Numbered from the stretch's first letter, positions 26,116-35,947 are shown. The stretch: DNA of 64,000 nt from JAFASC01 sp034669505 (GCA_034669505.1 JAXDNJ010000066.1:31061-95060); one strand, 5' to 3'. A program made the numbers and translations. The notes: a model not told the origin generated them from the letters alone.

Positions 26116-26940
26116 ATGAAAGTCTCGCTCATCCAGATGAATTCGATCAATGACAAGGCGGCCAACCTCGCCGCCGCGCGCGAATTGATCGAGAAAGCCG
26201 TTGCCGAGGAGAAGCCTGACTGGATTTGCCTGCCGGAAGTGTTCGACTTCATGGGCGGCTCGCGGCGCGACAAGTTTGAAGCGGCGGAAGCTATCCCAGG
26301 TGGACCTGCTTATTCGATGTGTCAGGAAGTAGCTGCGAAGCACCGTGTGTTCATCCACGCCGGCTCTATTTTGGAGAAGGGCGACAGCGACGGCCGCATC
26401 CACAACACGACGGTCGTCTTCGATCGCGACGGCCGCGAGATCGCGCGCTATCGCAAAATCCATATGTTCGACATCACCACGCCCGATGGCGTGAGTTATC
26501 GCGAAAGCGCCGCCTTCGCGCCGGGGGACACGATCGCGACATACGAATGCGAGGGCGTCACCGTCGGCTGCGCGATTTGCTACGACCTGCGCTTTCCCGA
26601 TCTTTTCCAGGCGCTGGCGGAAAAAGGCGCCGAGATGATCGCGCTGCCATCAGCCTTCACGATGCAGACCGGCAAGGATCACTGGGAAGTGCTTTGCCGC
26701 GCGCGGGCGATCGAGACGGAAACCTACTTCCTCGCCGCGGCGCAGACCGGCTCGCACATGGCCGGCAACGAAGTGCGCCAGACCTACGGCCACTCGATGG
26801 TGATCGATCCCTGGGGTCACGTCGTCGCCAAGGCTTCCGACGGGGTCGGCACGGTGACGACGCGCATCGATCCCTCGCGCGTCGCCAAAGTGCGCGCGCA
26901 GATCCCCGTCGCGCAGCACAAGGTCAAAATTCCGCGCTGA
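26116..26940 (+). CDS. Carbon-nitrogen hydrolase, Nit1/Nit2-like amidase
   Basis: 274 residues of the nitrilase superfamily. The catalytic triad is Glu41 (LPEVF), Lys114 (YRKIHMFD) and Cys155 (CYDLRFPD). The family of Nit2/NitFhit enzymes acts on omega-amides such as 2-oxoglutaramate or on deaminated glutathione; the IHMFD and CYDLRFPDLF motifs fit that group. The ATG at 26116 is chosen over a GTG three codons upstream. Cytoplasmic, no signal peptide. Confidence 0.92.
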   Translation: MKVSLIQMNSINDKAANLAAARELIEKAVAEEKPDWICLPEVFDFMGGSRRDKFEAAEAIPGGPAYSMCQEVAAKHRVFIHAGSILEKGDSDGRIHNTTVVFDRDGREIARYRKIHMFDITTPDGVSYRESAAFAPGDTIATYECEGVTVGCAICYDLRFPDLFQALAEKGAEMIALPSAFTMQTGKDHWEVLCRARAIETETYFLAAAQTGSHMAGNEVRQTYGHSMVIDPWGHVVAKASDGVGTVTTRIDPSRVAKVRAQIPVAQHKVKIPR

Positions 26941-26944
26941 AACC

Positions 26945-27229
26945 CTAGCGAACGCGCGGGTTGCCCGGACCTTCCGGATAATTCGGCGAGGCGCCCTGGT
27001 TCATGCGCCCGCGCGTGCCGGAGAGCCAGGGATCGGGCTGACCCGTCGCGCGATAATAGGGCCGCGGCTCCGCTGATGCCGGCGGATAGTAATATTGGTA
27101 ATACGGAACGGGGGGCCCGACGACGAGCGGCGGCGGCTCGCCATAATAGTATTGGGCCGCAGCTGGCAGTGCTGGGGCCACACTCATTGCGATGAGCGCG
27201 GTAAAGCCGATTGTGCTCGATCTGCGCAT
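26945..27229 (-). CDS. Small Tyr/Pro-rich exported protein
   Basis: 94 residues. The signal peptide runs to about residue 26 (ALPAAAQ). The mature part is YYYGEPPPLVVGPPVPYYQ followed by more Tyr/Pro sequence and a polar tail. Such short Tyr/Pro-rich periplasmic proteins are common in this order but are not characterised. It is convergent with the nitrilase gene, four bases apart. Confidence 0.75.
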   Translation of the reverse strand: MRRSSTIGFTALIAMSVAPALPAAAQYYYGEPPPLVVGPPVPYYQYYYPPASAEPRPYYRATGQPDPWLSGTRGRMNQGASPNYPEGPGNPRVR

Positions 27230-27323
27230 TCTGTTGTCCTTGACACCGGTGGACGCGGACTTGATCTAACGCGGCGGGCCCATCTTTCCACCAGTACGAT
27301 GCGCGATGGTTAAGCGCGCCCGC

Positions 27324-29609
27324 TTACCCGCCGACATTGAAGGCGGCGAGCGCCGCCATGTTGACGATTTCCGAATCCTTGGCACCGAGCTGAACGATCT
27401 GCACGGGCTTATCCAAGCCGACGATCAGCGGACCGAGCACGGTCGCGCCGCCAAGTTCCTGCAGCATCTTGGTCGAGATCGACGCGGAGTGGAATGCCGG
27501 CATGACCAGCACGTTCGCCGTGTCGGTAAGCCGGCAGAACGGATAGACCGCCATCAGCTCCTTGTTGAGCGCGATATCGGCACCCATCTCGCCGTCGTAT
27601 TCGAAATCGACCCGCTTCGAATCGAGAATTTTCACCGCCTCGTGAACGCGCGCGGTGCGCTCGCCCGGCGGATGGCCGAAGGTCGAGAAGGCCAGCATCG
27701 CGACGCGGGGCTCGTAGCCGAGCCTGCGTGCCACGCCTGCAGCTTCGATCGCGATCTCGGCGATATCGTGTGCATCCGGCATTTCGGTGATCGCGGTGTC
27801 GGCGACAACGACCGGCTTGCCGCGCGAGAGAACGAGCGAGACGCCGATGACGCGATGCCCCGGTTTTGGATCGACCACTCGCCGCACCTCTTCCAGCGCG
27901 ATCGAGAAATTGCGGGTGACGCCGGTGACCAGCGCATCGGCGTCGCCTTGCGCGACCATCGCGGCGGCAAACGTATTGCGGTCCTGATTGATCAGCCGTT
28001 GGCAATCGCGGAACAAAAAACCCTGACGCTGTAGCCGTTCATAAAGGAACTGTGCGTAGACGGCGTTGCGATGCGACAGGCGCGCATTGTGAATCTCAAG
28101 ATTCTTATCCTCGATGTCGAGCCCGATTTGGAACGCAGTCCGTTTGATGCGCTCCTCGCGGCCGACGAGAATGGCGCGGCCAAGCCCTTGATTGACGAAC
28201 GACGTGGCGGCGCGGATCACCTGCTCTTCCTCGCCTTCGGCGAAGACGACGCGCTTCGGATAGCGCCTTACGCGCTCGATGATCGTCATCAGTGCGCCGG
28301 CGACAGGGTCGCGGCGCGCCGAGAGATGCGCGCCGTATTCCTTCATGTCGACGATGGGTTTGCGGGCGACGCCGCTCTCCATCGCCGCCTTGGCGACAGC
28401 CGCCGGGACGACGGATATGAGCCGCGGATCGAACGGCGCAGGGATGAGATATTCGCGGCCGAACCGCGGGCGCGCGCCCTGATAAGCGGCCGCAACATCG
28501 TCCGGCACGTCCTCGCGCGCGAGTTCGGCCAACGCATTCGCCGCGGCAACCTTCATCTCCATGTTGATCGTCGTTGCGCGTACGTCGAGCGCGCCGCGGA
28601 AAATGTAGGGAAACCCAAGCACATTGTTGATCTGGTTCGGATAGTCGGAGCGCCCGGTTGCGACGATCGCATCGTCGCGCACCGCATGCGCTTCTTCCGG
28701 CGTGATCTCCGGATCGGGATTGGCCATGGCGAAGATGATCGGGTTCGGCGCCATCGATTTCACCATCTCCGACGTCAGCGCGCCTTTCGCCGAGAGGCCG
28801 AAGAAAATATCCGCGCCGGCCATCGCATCGCCAAGAGAGCGCTTGTCGGTCTCGACCGCATGCGCACTCTTCCACTGGTTCATGCCGCTCGTGCGGCCGC
28901 GATAAACCACGCCCTTCGTGTCGCAGAGCAGGATGTTTTCCGGCGTGAAGCCCATGAATTTCAAGAGATCGAGGCAGGCGATGCCCGCCGCCCCGGCGCC
29001 GTTGCAGACGAGCCGCGTCGTCTTGACGTCGCGCTCGGTCAGTTTCATCGCGTTGATCATCCCGGCAATGGCGATGATCGCGGTGCCGTGCTGGTCGTCA
29101 TGAAAAACGGGGATGTCCATCAATTCGCGCAAGCGCTCTTCGATGATGAAACACTCCGGCGCCTTGATATCTTCGAGATTGATGCCGCCGAATGTCGGCC
29201 CGAGGAATTTCACCGCATCGACGAATTGCTGCGGGTCCTCGGTTCCGACTTCGAGATCGATCGAATCGATGTCGGCGAAGCGCTTGAACAGGACGGCCTT
29301 GCCTTCCATGACGGGCTTCGCCGCGAGCGCGCCGAGATTGCCGAGGCCCAAGATCGCCGTGCCGTTGGTGATGACGGCGACCATGTTGCCTTTGACCGTG
29401 TAATCGTAAGCGCGCGACGGATCCTCGGCGATCGCCAGCACCGGCACGGCGACGCCCGGCGAATAAGCAAGCGACAGATCGCGCTGCGTCGCCATCGGCT
29501 TCGTCGCCTGGATGGCGAGCTTGCCCGGCCGGCCTTGGGCGTGGAATTGCAGCGCCTCCTGGTCGGTGAAGGTCGGGCGCTTCGGACGACTTTGGGCTTC
29601 CTCGGCCAT
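27324..29609 (-). CDS. maeB: NADP-dependent malic enzyme with C-terminal phosphotransacetylase-like domain
   Basis: 761 residues. The malic enzyme part (about 1-430) has SLAYSPGVAVPVLAI, the metal-binding FHDDQHGTAIIAIAGMINA and the nucleotide-binding GAGAAGIACLDLL. A phosphotransacetylase-like domain (about 440-761) follows, as in all MaeB-type fusions; in these it usually regulates rather than catalyses acetyl transfer. It converts malate to pyruvate with CO2 release and NADPH formation. The opposite-strand open frames are shadows. Confidence 0.95.
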   Translation of the reverse strand: MAEEAQSRPKRPTFTDQEALQFHAQGRPGKLAIQATKPMATQRDLSLAYSPGVAVPVLAIAEDPSRAYDYTVKGNMVAVITNGTAILGLGNLGALAAKPVMEGKAVLFKRFADIDSIDLEVGTEDPQQFVDAVKFLGPTFGGINLEDIKAPECFIIEERLRELMDIPVFHDDQHGTAIIAIAGMINAMKLTERDVKTTRLVCNGAGAAGIACLDLLKFMGFTPENILLCDTKGVVYRGRTSGMNQWKSAHAVETDKRSLGDAMAGADIFFGLSAKGALTSEMVKSMAPNPIIFAMANPDPEITPEEAHAVRDDAIVATGRSDYPNQINNVLGFPYIFRGALDVRATTINMEMKVAAANALAELAREDVPDDVAAAYQGARPRFGREYLIPAPFDPRLISVVPAAVAKAAMESGVARKPIVDMKEYGAHLSARRDPVAGALMTIIERVRRYPKRVVFAEGEEEQVIRAATSFVNQGLGRAILVGREERIKRTAFQIGLDIEDKNLEIHNARLSHRNAVYAQFLYERLQRQGFLFRDCQRLINQDRNTFAAAMVAQGDADALVTGVTRNFSIALEEVRRVVDPKPGHRVIGVSLVLSRGKPVVVADTAITEMPDAHDIAEIAIEAAGVARRLGYEPRVAMLAFSTFGHPPGERTARVHEAVKILDSKRVDFEYDGEMGADIALNKELMAVYPFCRLTDTANVLVMPAFHSASISTKMLQELGGATVLGPLIVGLDKPVQIVQLGAKDSEIVNMAALAAFNVGG

Positions 29610-29739
29610 TTCTTCTCTTGGCTTCCGCGGCTGACAAGGGGCGGGACCTTAGCCACGCGAGCGGAAATCACAAGGCGAAATGGCCGGCAGGCACCGGCCA
29701 GAAAGGCCAAACGGCGCCCTCAGTTTGGCCGGCAAGCAT

Positions 29740-29966
29740 CTAATGCGTGACGCCGGTCTTTGCGCCTTGGGCGCAGGAAGCCGAGCGCGCCGTCTTACCC
29801 CAACGTCCGGCGGGACCTTACAATTGTCGGCGCGCTGCTCGTCGCTGGCTTTGTCACCGAGCCGCTCCTTGCCGGTCTTCACGGCGGATTGGGCGGAGTC
29901 CGCGGCGGATAATCCGATTGCGAGAGCAAGCGCGGCGCACGCCAGTCCCGCCGGGCGAAGTCTCAT
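29740..29966 (-). pseudogene. Small exported Lys/Asp-rich protein gene with an apparent frameshift
   Basis: The ATG at 29966 follows AGGAG. A signal peptide (to about residue 25) is followed by VKTGKERLGDKASDEQRADN and CKVPPD, a pattern I recognise from short conserved exported proteins of Hyphomicrobiales. Directly after VPPD the frame runs on as basic, unrelated sequence to a stop at 29649. In the neighbouring frame the sequence reads RWGKTARSASCAQGAKTGVTH and then stops at 29740. One lost base near 29804 explains this. Alternatively the unshifted 105-residue product is real. Confidence 0.55.
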
Positions 29967-30113
29967 GAAAGCTCCTGAGCCAGATACCCTCGCGCCTGTA
30001 CACCCGACGGGAACATTGTGCACTCCGTCTCTTGCTTTCGAATTCCGGGCTGACCCTATACGAGCTACACTCTTCCAGCTCCCGCTTGCTTCCCGCTGGC
30101 TCCGCCGCACCCC

Positions 30114-31043
30114 ATGCGCAGATTGGTCCTCATCTTTTATGACGCCTTCCTCCGCTTTGCGGAGGATGACGGCTGGGCGATCTCCAGCCACATCGCCCTG
30201 ACGATCCTGACCTCGCTCTTCCCGTTCCTGATTTTCGTCACCGCGCTTGCCGGCTTCTTCGGGAGTGCGGGACTTGCCGACGAAGCAGCGCGGCTGATCT
30301 TCGACGCGATGCCCTCCGGGGTCGCCGGACCGCTCGCGACGGAAGTGCATAACGTACTGACCCACTCGCGCGCCGGACTGCTGACGGTGGGCGCGGTGCT
30401 CGCGATCTATTTCGCTTCGAGCGGCATCGAAGCGCTCCGCGTGGGGCTGAACCGCGCCTATGACATGCGCGATCCGCGGCCTTGGTATGTTTTGCGCGCA
30501 GAGTCGATCTTGTACGTTCTGCTCGGCGCCATCGGCCTTTTGGCCCTCTCGATCTTCATCGTCCTCGCACCGCTAATGTGGCGCATCATCGTGAGGATTG
30601 CGCCGGACCTGCAGGACATCGAACCGTTGTTCACCTTCGGCCGCTATGGCATTGCGATTGTCGTTCTCTTCGCCGATCTCGTGATCCTGCATAAGCTGCT
30701 GGCCGCCGGCCGACGCAAGTTCAAAGAAATCTGGCCGGGCGTTTTTCTGACGATGGGTATGTGGCTCGTCTTCGGCATGGCTTTTGGGAGCTACCTCACC
30801 GAATTTACCCGAAACTATGTATCGACGTATGCGGGCCTCGCATCGGTCATGATCGCGGTCGTCTTTCTCTACACGATCGGCGCTATTTTCATTTATGGCG
30901 GCGAGCTCAATGCGGCGATGATGCGCGCCCGTGCCGCGCGCGGCAGCGGCGAACGCGCGCCGAAGGGGATCACGCCGACGGCTGCGGAAGCAGCTGCAGC
31001 TGCGGCAGCAGCTGAGGCGAGCAGGTCGCAAAAAGCCTCGTGA
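30114..31043 (+). CDS. YihY/BrkB family inner-membrane protein
   Basis: 309 residues with six hydrophobic segments, matching the family once called ribonuclease BN. Early residues DGWAISSHIALTILTSLFPF and the conserved SLF/G-x-Y-x-x-x-F pattern (FGSYLTEFTRNYVSTYAGLASVM) are typical. The C-terminal tail is an alanine-rich helix (about 280-305). A nuclease role is no longer accepted for this family; transport has been proposed. Its stop abuts the stop of the dehydratase gene on the other strand with no gap. Confidence 0.88.
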   Translation: MRRLVLIFYDAFLRFAEDDGWAISSHIALTILTSLFPFLIFVTALAGFFGSAGLADEAARLIFDAMPSGVAGPLATEVHNVLTHSRAGLLTVGAVLAIYFASSGIEALRVGLNRAYDMRDPRPWYVLRAESILYVLLGAIGLLALSIFIVLAPLMWRIIVRIAPDLQDIEPLFTFGRYGIAIVVLFADLVILHKLLAAGRRKFKEIWPGVFLTMGMWLVFGMAFGSYLTEFTRNYVSTYAGLASVMIAVVFLYTIGAIFIYGGELNAAMMRARAARGSGERAPKGITPTAAEAAAAAAAAEASRSQKAS

Positions 31044-32750
31044 TCAGCCGCGCAGGAAGTCGAAATCGCAGCCTTCGTCCGCCTGCAGCACGGTGTCGTG
31101 ATAGAGTTTTGCGTAGCCACGTTGCGGCGGCTTCTTGGCCGCGCGCGCGCGTTCGGCGTCAACGCGGCGGCGCGCGAGCTCGTCCTCTTCAACCAAGAGA
31201 TCGATCCGCTTCTTCGAAACGCTGAGCCGGACGCGATCGCCGTTGCGGACCAGTGCGAGCGGACCGCCTTGCGCCGCCTCCGGCGTGACATGCAGCACGA
31301 TCGTGCCGAACGCGGTGCCGCTCATCCGCGCATCGGAAATGCGCACCATGTCCTTGACCCCCGCGCGCGCGAGTTTGCCGGGAATCGGCAGGTAGCCAGC
31401 CTCCGGCATGCCCGAGGGGCTCGTCGGACCGGCATTTTGCAGCACCAGAAAATCGTCCGGCGTGACGTCGAGGTCGGGGTTGTCCATGCGCGCTGCGAGA
31501 TCTTCGAGTGAGGTGAAGACGACCGCGCGTCCTTCCTTCTCGAATAGCGAATGATCCGCCGCGGAGCGTTTTAGAATCGCGCCGCGCGGCGCCAGCGAGC
31601 CGAACAGGGCGACGAGGCCGCCCTTCTCTTCGAGCGGTGTGGTTGCCAGCCGCACCACGTCCCGATCGACGAAAATATCCTTCTCCGCCGCGATGCGCTT
31701 GCCGAGCGTCTCACCGGTGACATCGATGCAATCGAGATGCAGCAACGGTTTCAATTCGCGCATGACGGCGCCGACGCCGCCACCGGCGAAGAAATCCTCC
31801 ATGTAATGCGGCCCGGTCGGCTTCAGATTGACGAGAACCGGCGTCGTCTCGCTGAGCTCATTTAGCCGCGGCAAGGGAATGGCGATGCCGAGCCGGCCGG
31901 CAATCGCGGTCAAATGGATGATCGCGTTGGTCGAACCGCCGAGCGCGAGCAGCACGCGCAACGCGTTCTCGACCGATTTTTGCGTAATGATCTCGCTCGG
32001 CCGCCGGGGTTTTCGCGCGAGCTCAGCCGCGAGCGCGCCCGTCGCCTCGCCCGCCCGCAGCCGGTCCGCATGCACCGCGGGAATCGCCGCCGTTCCCGGC
32101 AGCGACATGCCGAGCGCCTCCGCGATGCAGGCCATCGTCGAGGCGGTCCCCATCACGGCGCAGGTGCCGGCGGTGACCGCGAGATTGCCTTCGATCTCGC
32201 CGATCTCCTCGTCACTGACGCCACCGGCGCGGTATTTCGCCCAGAACCGGCGGCAATCGGTGCAGGCGCCGAGCCGCTCGCCACGATAGCGGCCGGTCAT
32301 CATCGGCCCGGCCACCAGCTGGACCGCCGGCAGGTCGGCCGAGGCGGCGCCCATGAGCTGCGCGGGCACGGTCTTGTCGCAGCCGCCCATCAGCACGACG
32401 GCGTCCATCGGCTGGGCGCGGATCATCTCCTCGGTGTCCATCGACATGAGATTGCGGAACATCAGGCTCGTCGGATTCAGGAAGACCTCGCCGAGCGAGA
32501 TCGTCGGGAATTCGATGGGCAGCCCGCCGGCGGCGGTGACGCCGCGTTTCACCGCCTCGAGCAGTTCGGGGAAGGCGCGGTGGCAATTGTTGAAGCCGCT
32601 GCCGGAATAGGCGATGCCGACGACCGGCCGCGCCAAGGCAGCGCTGGAATAGCCCATCGAGCGCGCGAACGAGCGCCGGAGGTAGAGCGAGAAGGCGCTG
32701 TCGCCGTAATTGGTCAGGCCGCGGGCAAGGCCGATCGGTTTCTCAGTCAT
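31044..32750 (-). CDS. IlvD/Edd family dehydratase, sugar-acid type
   Basis: 568 residues. Iron-sulfur ligands are Cys in FNNCHRAFPE, MGGCDKTVPA and GTCAVMGTAS. The segment GACTDCRRFWAKYRAG is found in the aldonate (arabonate, xylonate) dehydratase branch rather than in IlvD proper, and the length also fits that branch. The start MTEKPIGLARG at 32750 is chosen because the 32 residues before it are not conserved-like. It is divergent from an alcohol dehydrogenase 86 bases away. I infer a role in sugar-acid catabolism; the substrate is unknown. Confidence 0.87.
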   Translation of the reverse strand: MTEKPIGLARGLTNYGDSAFSLYLRRSFARSMGYSSAALARPVVGIAYSGSGFNNCHRAFPELLEAVKRGVTAAGGLPIEFPTISLGEVFLNPTSLMFRNLMSMDTEEMIRAQPMDAVVLMGGCDKTVPAQLMGAASADLPAVQLVAGPMMTGRYRGERLGACTDCRRFWAKYRAGGVSDEEIGEIEGNLAVTAGTCAVMGTASTMACIAEALGMSLPGTAAIPAVHADRLRAGEATGALAAELARKPRRPSEIITQKSVENALRVLLALGGSTNAIIHLTAIAGRLGIAIPLPRLNELSETTPVLVNLKPTGPHYMEDFFAGGGVGAVMRELKPLLHLDCIDVTGETLGKRIAAEKDIFVDRDVVRLATTPLEEKGGLVALFGSLAPRGAILKRSAADHSLFEKEGRAVVFTSLEDLAARMDNPDLDVTPDDFLVLQNAGPTSPSGMPEAGYLPIPGKLARAGVKDMVRISDARMSGTAFGTIVLHVTPEAAQGGPLALVRNGDRVRLSVSKKRIDLLVEEDELARRRVDAERARAAKKPPQRGYAKLYHDTVLQADEGCDFDFLRG

Positions 32751-32836
32751 GGTCACGTGGGGCTTCGATGCGCTAAAGTCGCCGGGACAATCACGCCCGG
32801 CCAACGAGAATGCAACCGGGCGCAAAAGGAGAGAGG

Positions 32837-34000
32837 ATGTACGCACCCGAGGGCGTGAAGCTCAGCCCGGAAATGCCGGTGCCCGACGCGATGCGCGCCT
32901 GGGTGCTGAAGGACCCGGGCGAGCTGGCGCTGGTCGAGAAGCCGGTGCCGGTGCCACGCCGCGCCGAGGTGCTGGTGCGCATCGACGCGGTGGCGATCTG
33001 CGCCACCGACATCGAAGTGATCGCGCACGGCCCGCCGGCAAAAATTCAGGGCGGACTGCCGTTCAACAAGAACTGGACGCCCGGGCATGAGTATATGGGC
33101 ACGGTCGCGGCGCTCGGCCCCGGCGTCGACGAGTACGCAATCGGCGAGCGCGTCACCGTAGAGATCCATGCGGGCTGCGGCCAGTGCAAGCGCTGCCGGC
33201 AGGGCATGTACACGTCCTGCCTGAACTACGGCCTGAACTACGGCGACGTCGACAAGGGCCATCGCGCCAACGGCTTCACCACCGACGGCGGCTTTGCCGA
33301 ATATGCGATCAACAACATCAACACGCTCGTGCACGTCCCCGACGACATGTCCGACGAGGAAGCGACGCTCGTCGTCACCGCCGGCACCGCGATGTATGGG
33401 CTGACCGAACTCGGCGGACTCGTCGCCGGCGAGAGCATTGTCATCACCGGTCCCGGGCCGATCGGTTTGCTCGGCGTCGCCGTTGCAAAAGCGCTCGGCG
33501 CGCAGCCAGTCATCCTCACCGGCACGCGCGACAATCGTTTGCAGATCGGCCGCGAGCTTGGCGCAGATCACGTGATCAATGTGCGCAGGCAAGACGCGGT
33601 CGCGGCCGTGCAGCGCATCATGAAGGGCAAGGGCGTCGATTACGTGCTCGAATGTGCCGGCGCGCCGAACGCGATCGACGAGGCCGCGCGCATGGTCAAT
33701 CGCGGCGGCAAGATCTGCCTCGCCGCGTTTCCGCATGAGCCGGTGCCGATCGATGTCGCCGCACTCGTGCGCAATAACATCTATCTCTACGGCATCCGCG
33801 GCGAGGGCAAGAGCGCGACGCACCGCGCCGCTGCTCTTATGGCGCAGAAGCGTTTCGATGCGACGAAAATCCACACGCACACATTCGCGCTCGACGATCT
33901 GCCGACGGCACTGAGCTACGCCCGCGACCGCATCGACGACGCGATCAAGGTTGTCGTGAAGCGGCGCATGGAAGCGGTGCGGCAAGCGGCGGCGGAATAG
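32837..34000 (+). CDS. Zinc-dependent alcohol dehydrogenase
   Basis: 387 residues of the medium-chain dehydrogenase family. Catalytic zinc ligands are Cys in AICATDIE and His-Glu in PGHEYMG. The structural zinc loop is CGQCKRCRQGMYTSC. The nucleotide-binding motif is GPGPIGLLGVAVAKALGA. The ATG at 32837 follows AAAGGAGAGAGG. Its TAG overlaps the GTG of the dihydropyrimidinase gene by one base, so the two are coupled. The substrate may be a sugar-alcohol or amino-alcohol; not readable from sequence. Confidence 0.9.
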   Translation: MYAPEGVKLSPEMPVPDAMRAWVLKDPGELALVEKPVPVPRRAEVLVRIDAVAICATDIEVIAHGPPAKIQGGLPFNKNWTPGHEYMGTVAALGPGVDEYAIGERVTVEIHAGCGQCKRCRQGMYTSCLNYGLNYGDVDKGHRANGFTTDGGFAEYAINNINTLVHVPDDMSDEEATLVVTAGTAMYGLTELGGLVAGESIVITGPGPIGLLGVAVAKALGAQPVILTGTRDNRLQIGRELGADHVINVRRQDAVAAVQRIMKGKGVDYVLECAGAPNAIDEAARMVNRGGKICLAAFPHEPVPIDVAALVRNNIYLYGIRGEGKSATHRAAALMAQKRFDATKIHTHTFALDDLPTALSYARDRIDDAIKVVVKRRMEAVRQAAAE

Positions 34001-35463
34001 TGCACTCCTTCGATATCGTCATCCGCAACGGCACTGTTGTCACCGCGACCGACATGATGCGCGGCGACGTCGCGATCGCCGGCAGCGCCATCGCCGCGAT
34101 CGGCCGCGAACTTGCGCCAGGCAAGCGCGAGATCGACGCATCGGGCAAGATGGTGATGCCGGGCGGCATCGATGCGCATGCGCATATCGAGCAATTGTCG
34201 GCGTCAGGTCTGATCAACTCGGACACATTCGAAAGCGCGACCAAATCCGCGGCCTTGGGCGGCACGACCACGGTCCTATGTTTCGCCGCGCAGCATGTCG
34301 GGATGAGCCTGACGAAGGTCGTCGAGGATTATCACACGCTCGCCCGGCGCGGCGCGATCATCGACTACGCCTTTCACATGATCCTCGCCGACCCGCGCGA
34401 GGAAGTGCTGCGGGGCGAGCTCCCGCCGCTGATCAAAGCCGGGCATTCGTCGCTCAAAGTCTTCATGACGTACGACCGTCTGCGCGTCGACGATGTGCAA
34501 TTGCTCGACGTGCTGATGGCCGCACGCGAGAACAAAGCCCTCGTTCTCGTCCATGCCGAGAATCACGGCATGATCACGTGGCTGTCGAAACGGCTCCTCG
34601 CCAAGGGCTATACGGCGCCGCGCTATCACGCGATCTCGCATCCGCGCTTCGGCGAAGCGGAAGCTTTCACGCGGCTCATCACTTTCGCGGAATTCATCGA
34701 TCAGCCGATCATGATCTATCATGTCTCCTCGGCGGAAGGTGCCGCTGTCATTCGCACCGCGCGGCGGCGCGGCTTGAAAGTGTTCGCCGAGACCTGTCCG
34801 CAATATCTCTTCTTGACGAAACACGATCTAGACAAGCCGGGCCTTGAAGGCGGCAAGTGGATGTGCAGCCCGCCGGTACGGGAAAAATCCGACCAGGACA
34901 TGCTGTGGCAAGCGCTTGCGGCCGGCGACCTGCAGCTCATCTCCTCCGATCATGCGCCTTATGCCTTCAACGAGAAGGGCAAGCTGATGGGTGGGACATC
35001 GGCCAACTTCAAACAGATTCCAAACGGCATGCCGGGACTGCAGGCGCGGCTGCCGCTGCTCTTCGATGCAATGGTGTCGAACGGCCGGTTCGGCGCGGAA
35101 AAATTCGTGGAATGGACCTCTACGGCCCCCGCGCAACTCTATGGGCTGGCGCCGCGCAAGGGCTCGATCGCGATCGGCGCCGATGCCGACATCGCAATCT
35201 GGGACCCCGATAAGCAGGTGACCTTCGCAGATGCCGACGTCGTCGATGGCGCCGGTTACACGCCCTATGCCGGTCGCACCGTGCGCGGCTGGCCGATCAC
35301 CGTGCTCCGCCGCGGCGAAATGATCGCCGAGAACGGCCGCTGTCTCGCGGCTCCCGGCAGTGGCGAATTTCTGGCCCGCCAAGCCGGCTTGGCGGCCGAG
35401 CCGCTTGGCCGCCTCTCGCCGGAATTCGATCCGGCCAGAAATTTCGGTGCGCACTTATATTGA
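34000..35463 (+). CDS. Dihydropyrimidinase/hydantoinase family amidohydrolase
   Basis: 487 residues from a GTG start. The metal-binding motif is HAH (His60, His62) in GGIDAHAHIEQ. The lysine that becomes carboxylated is Lys153 in SSLKVFMTYDR. Other metal ligands are in MIYHVSSAEG and the Asp is in ISSDHAPYAF. The overall pattern is the D-hydantoinase/dihydropyrimidinase type, so it opens cyclic ureides or amides. It overlaps the alcohol dehydrogenase gene; yqeY follows 26 bases later. Confidence 0.93.
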   Translation: MHSFDIVIRNGTVVTATDMMRGDVAIAGSAIAAIGRELAPGKREIDASGKMVMPGGIDAHAHIEQLSASGLINSDTFESATKSAALGGTTTVLCFAAQHVGMSLTKVVEDYHTLARRGAIIDYAFHMILADPREEVLRGELPPLIKAGHSSLKVFMTYDRLRVDDVQLLDVLMAARENKALVLVHAENHGMITWLSKRLLAKGYTAPRYHAISHPRFGEAEAFTRLITFAEFIDQPIMIYHVSSAEGAAVIRTARRRGLKVFAETCPQYLFLTKHDLDKPGLEGGKWMCSPPVREKSDQDMLWQALAAGDLQLISSDHAPYAFNEKGKLMGGTSANFKQIPNGMPGLQARLPLLFDAMVSNGRFGAEKFVEWTSTAPAQLYGLAPRKGSIAIGADADIAIWDPDKQVTFADADVVDGAGYTPYAGRTVRGWPITVLRRGEMIAENGRCLAAPGSGEFLARQAGLAAEPLGRLSPEFDPARNFGAHLY

Positions 35464-35488
35464 GCGCTACGCCCCTCAGGAGAAACAT

Positions 35489-35938
35489 ATGCGTGAACAG
35501 TTCAACGCCGAACTGAAGATTGCGATGAAGGCCGGCGACAGACGCCGCGTCGACACGATCCGGATGATCAATGCCGCCCTGAAGGACAAGGACATCGAAG
35601 CGCGCGGCCAGGGTAAGACGGTGTCGGACGACGAGATTCTGTCCCTATTGCAGAAGCTGGTGAAGAGCCGGCAGGAATCGATGGAGATATACGACAAAGC
35701 CGGGCGAACCGACCTTGCGACGCAGGAGCGCGAAGAGATCGCGGTCATCACATCGTTCCTGCCCCAGCCTCTAAGCGATGCAGAAATGGATCAAGCGATC
35801 GGCAAGACGCTTGCCGACACCGGTGCCGCGACGATCAAGGACATGGGCAAGGTTTTGGGCGCACTGAAATCGCAATATGCCGGCCGCATGGATTTCGCGC
35901 GCGCCGGCGCGGTCGTGAAGGCGAAACTCACGTCCTGA
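35489..35938 (+). CDS. yqeY: GatB/YqeY domain protein
   Basis: 149 residues from the ATG at 35489, which follows CAGGAG; a longer frame runs back into the previous gene and is not used. The whole protein is the YqeY domain, starting MREQFNAELKIAMKAGD and containing RDKDI-like and SFLPQPLSDAEM motifs; the related domain in GatB helps bind tRNA. The free-standing protein has no established role. It is often encoded near dnaG-rpoD in bacteria, as here. Confidence 0.92.
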   Translation: MREQFNAELKIAMKAGDRRRVDTIRMINAALKDKDIEARGQGKTVSDDEILSLLQKLVKSRQESMEIYDKAGRTDLATQEREEIAVITSFLPQPLSDAEMDQAIGKTLADTGAATIKDMGKVLGALKSQYAGRMDFARAGAVVKAKLTS

Positions 35939-35947
35939 CGTTAATGG

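Noticed and set aside
28071..29750. 559-residue plus-strand frame inside maeB
   Set aside because: No motifs; antisense to a complete malic enzyme gene.
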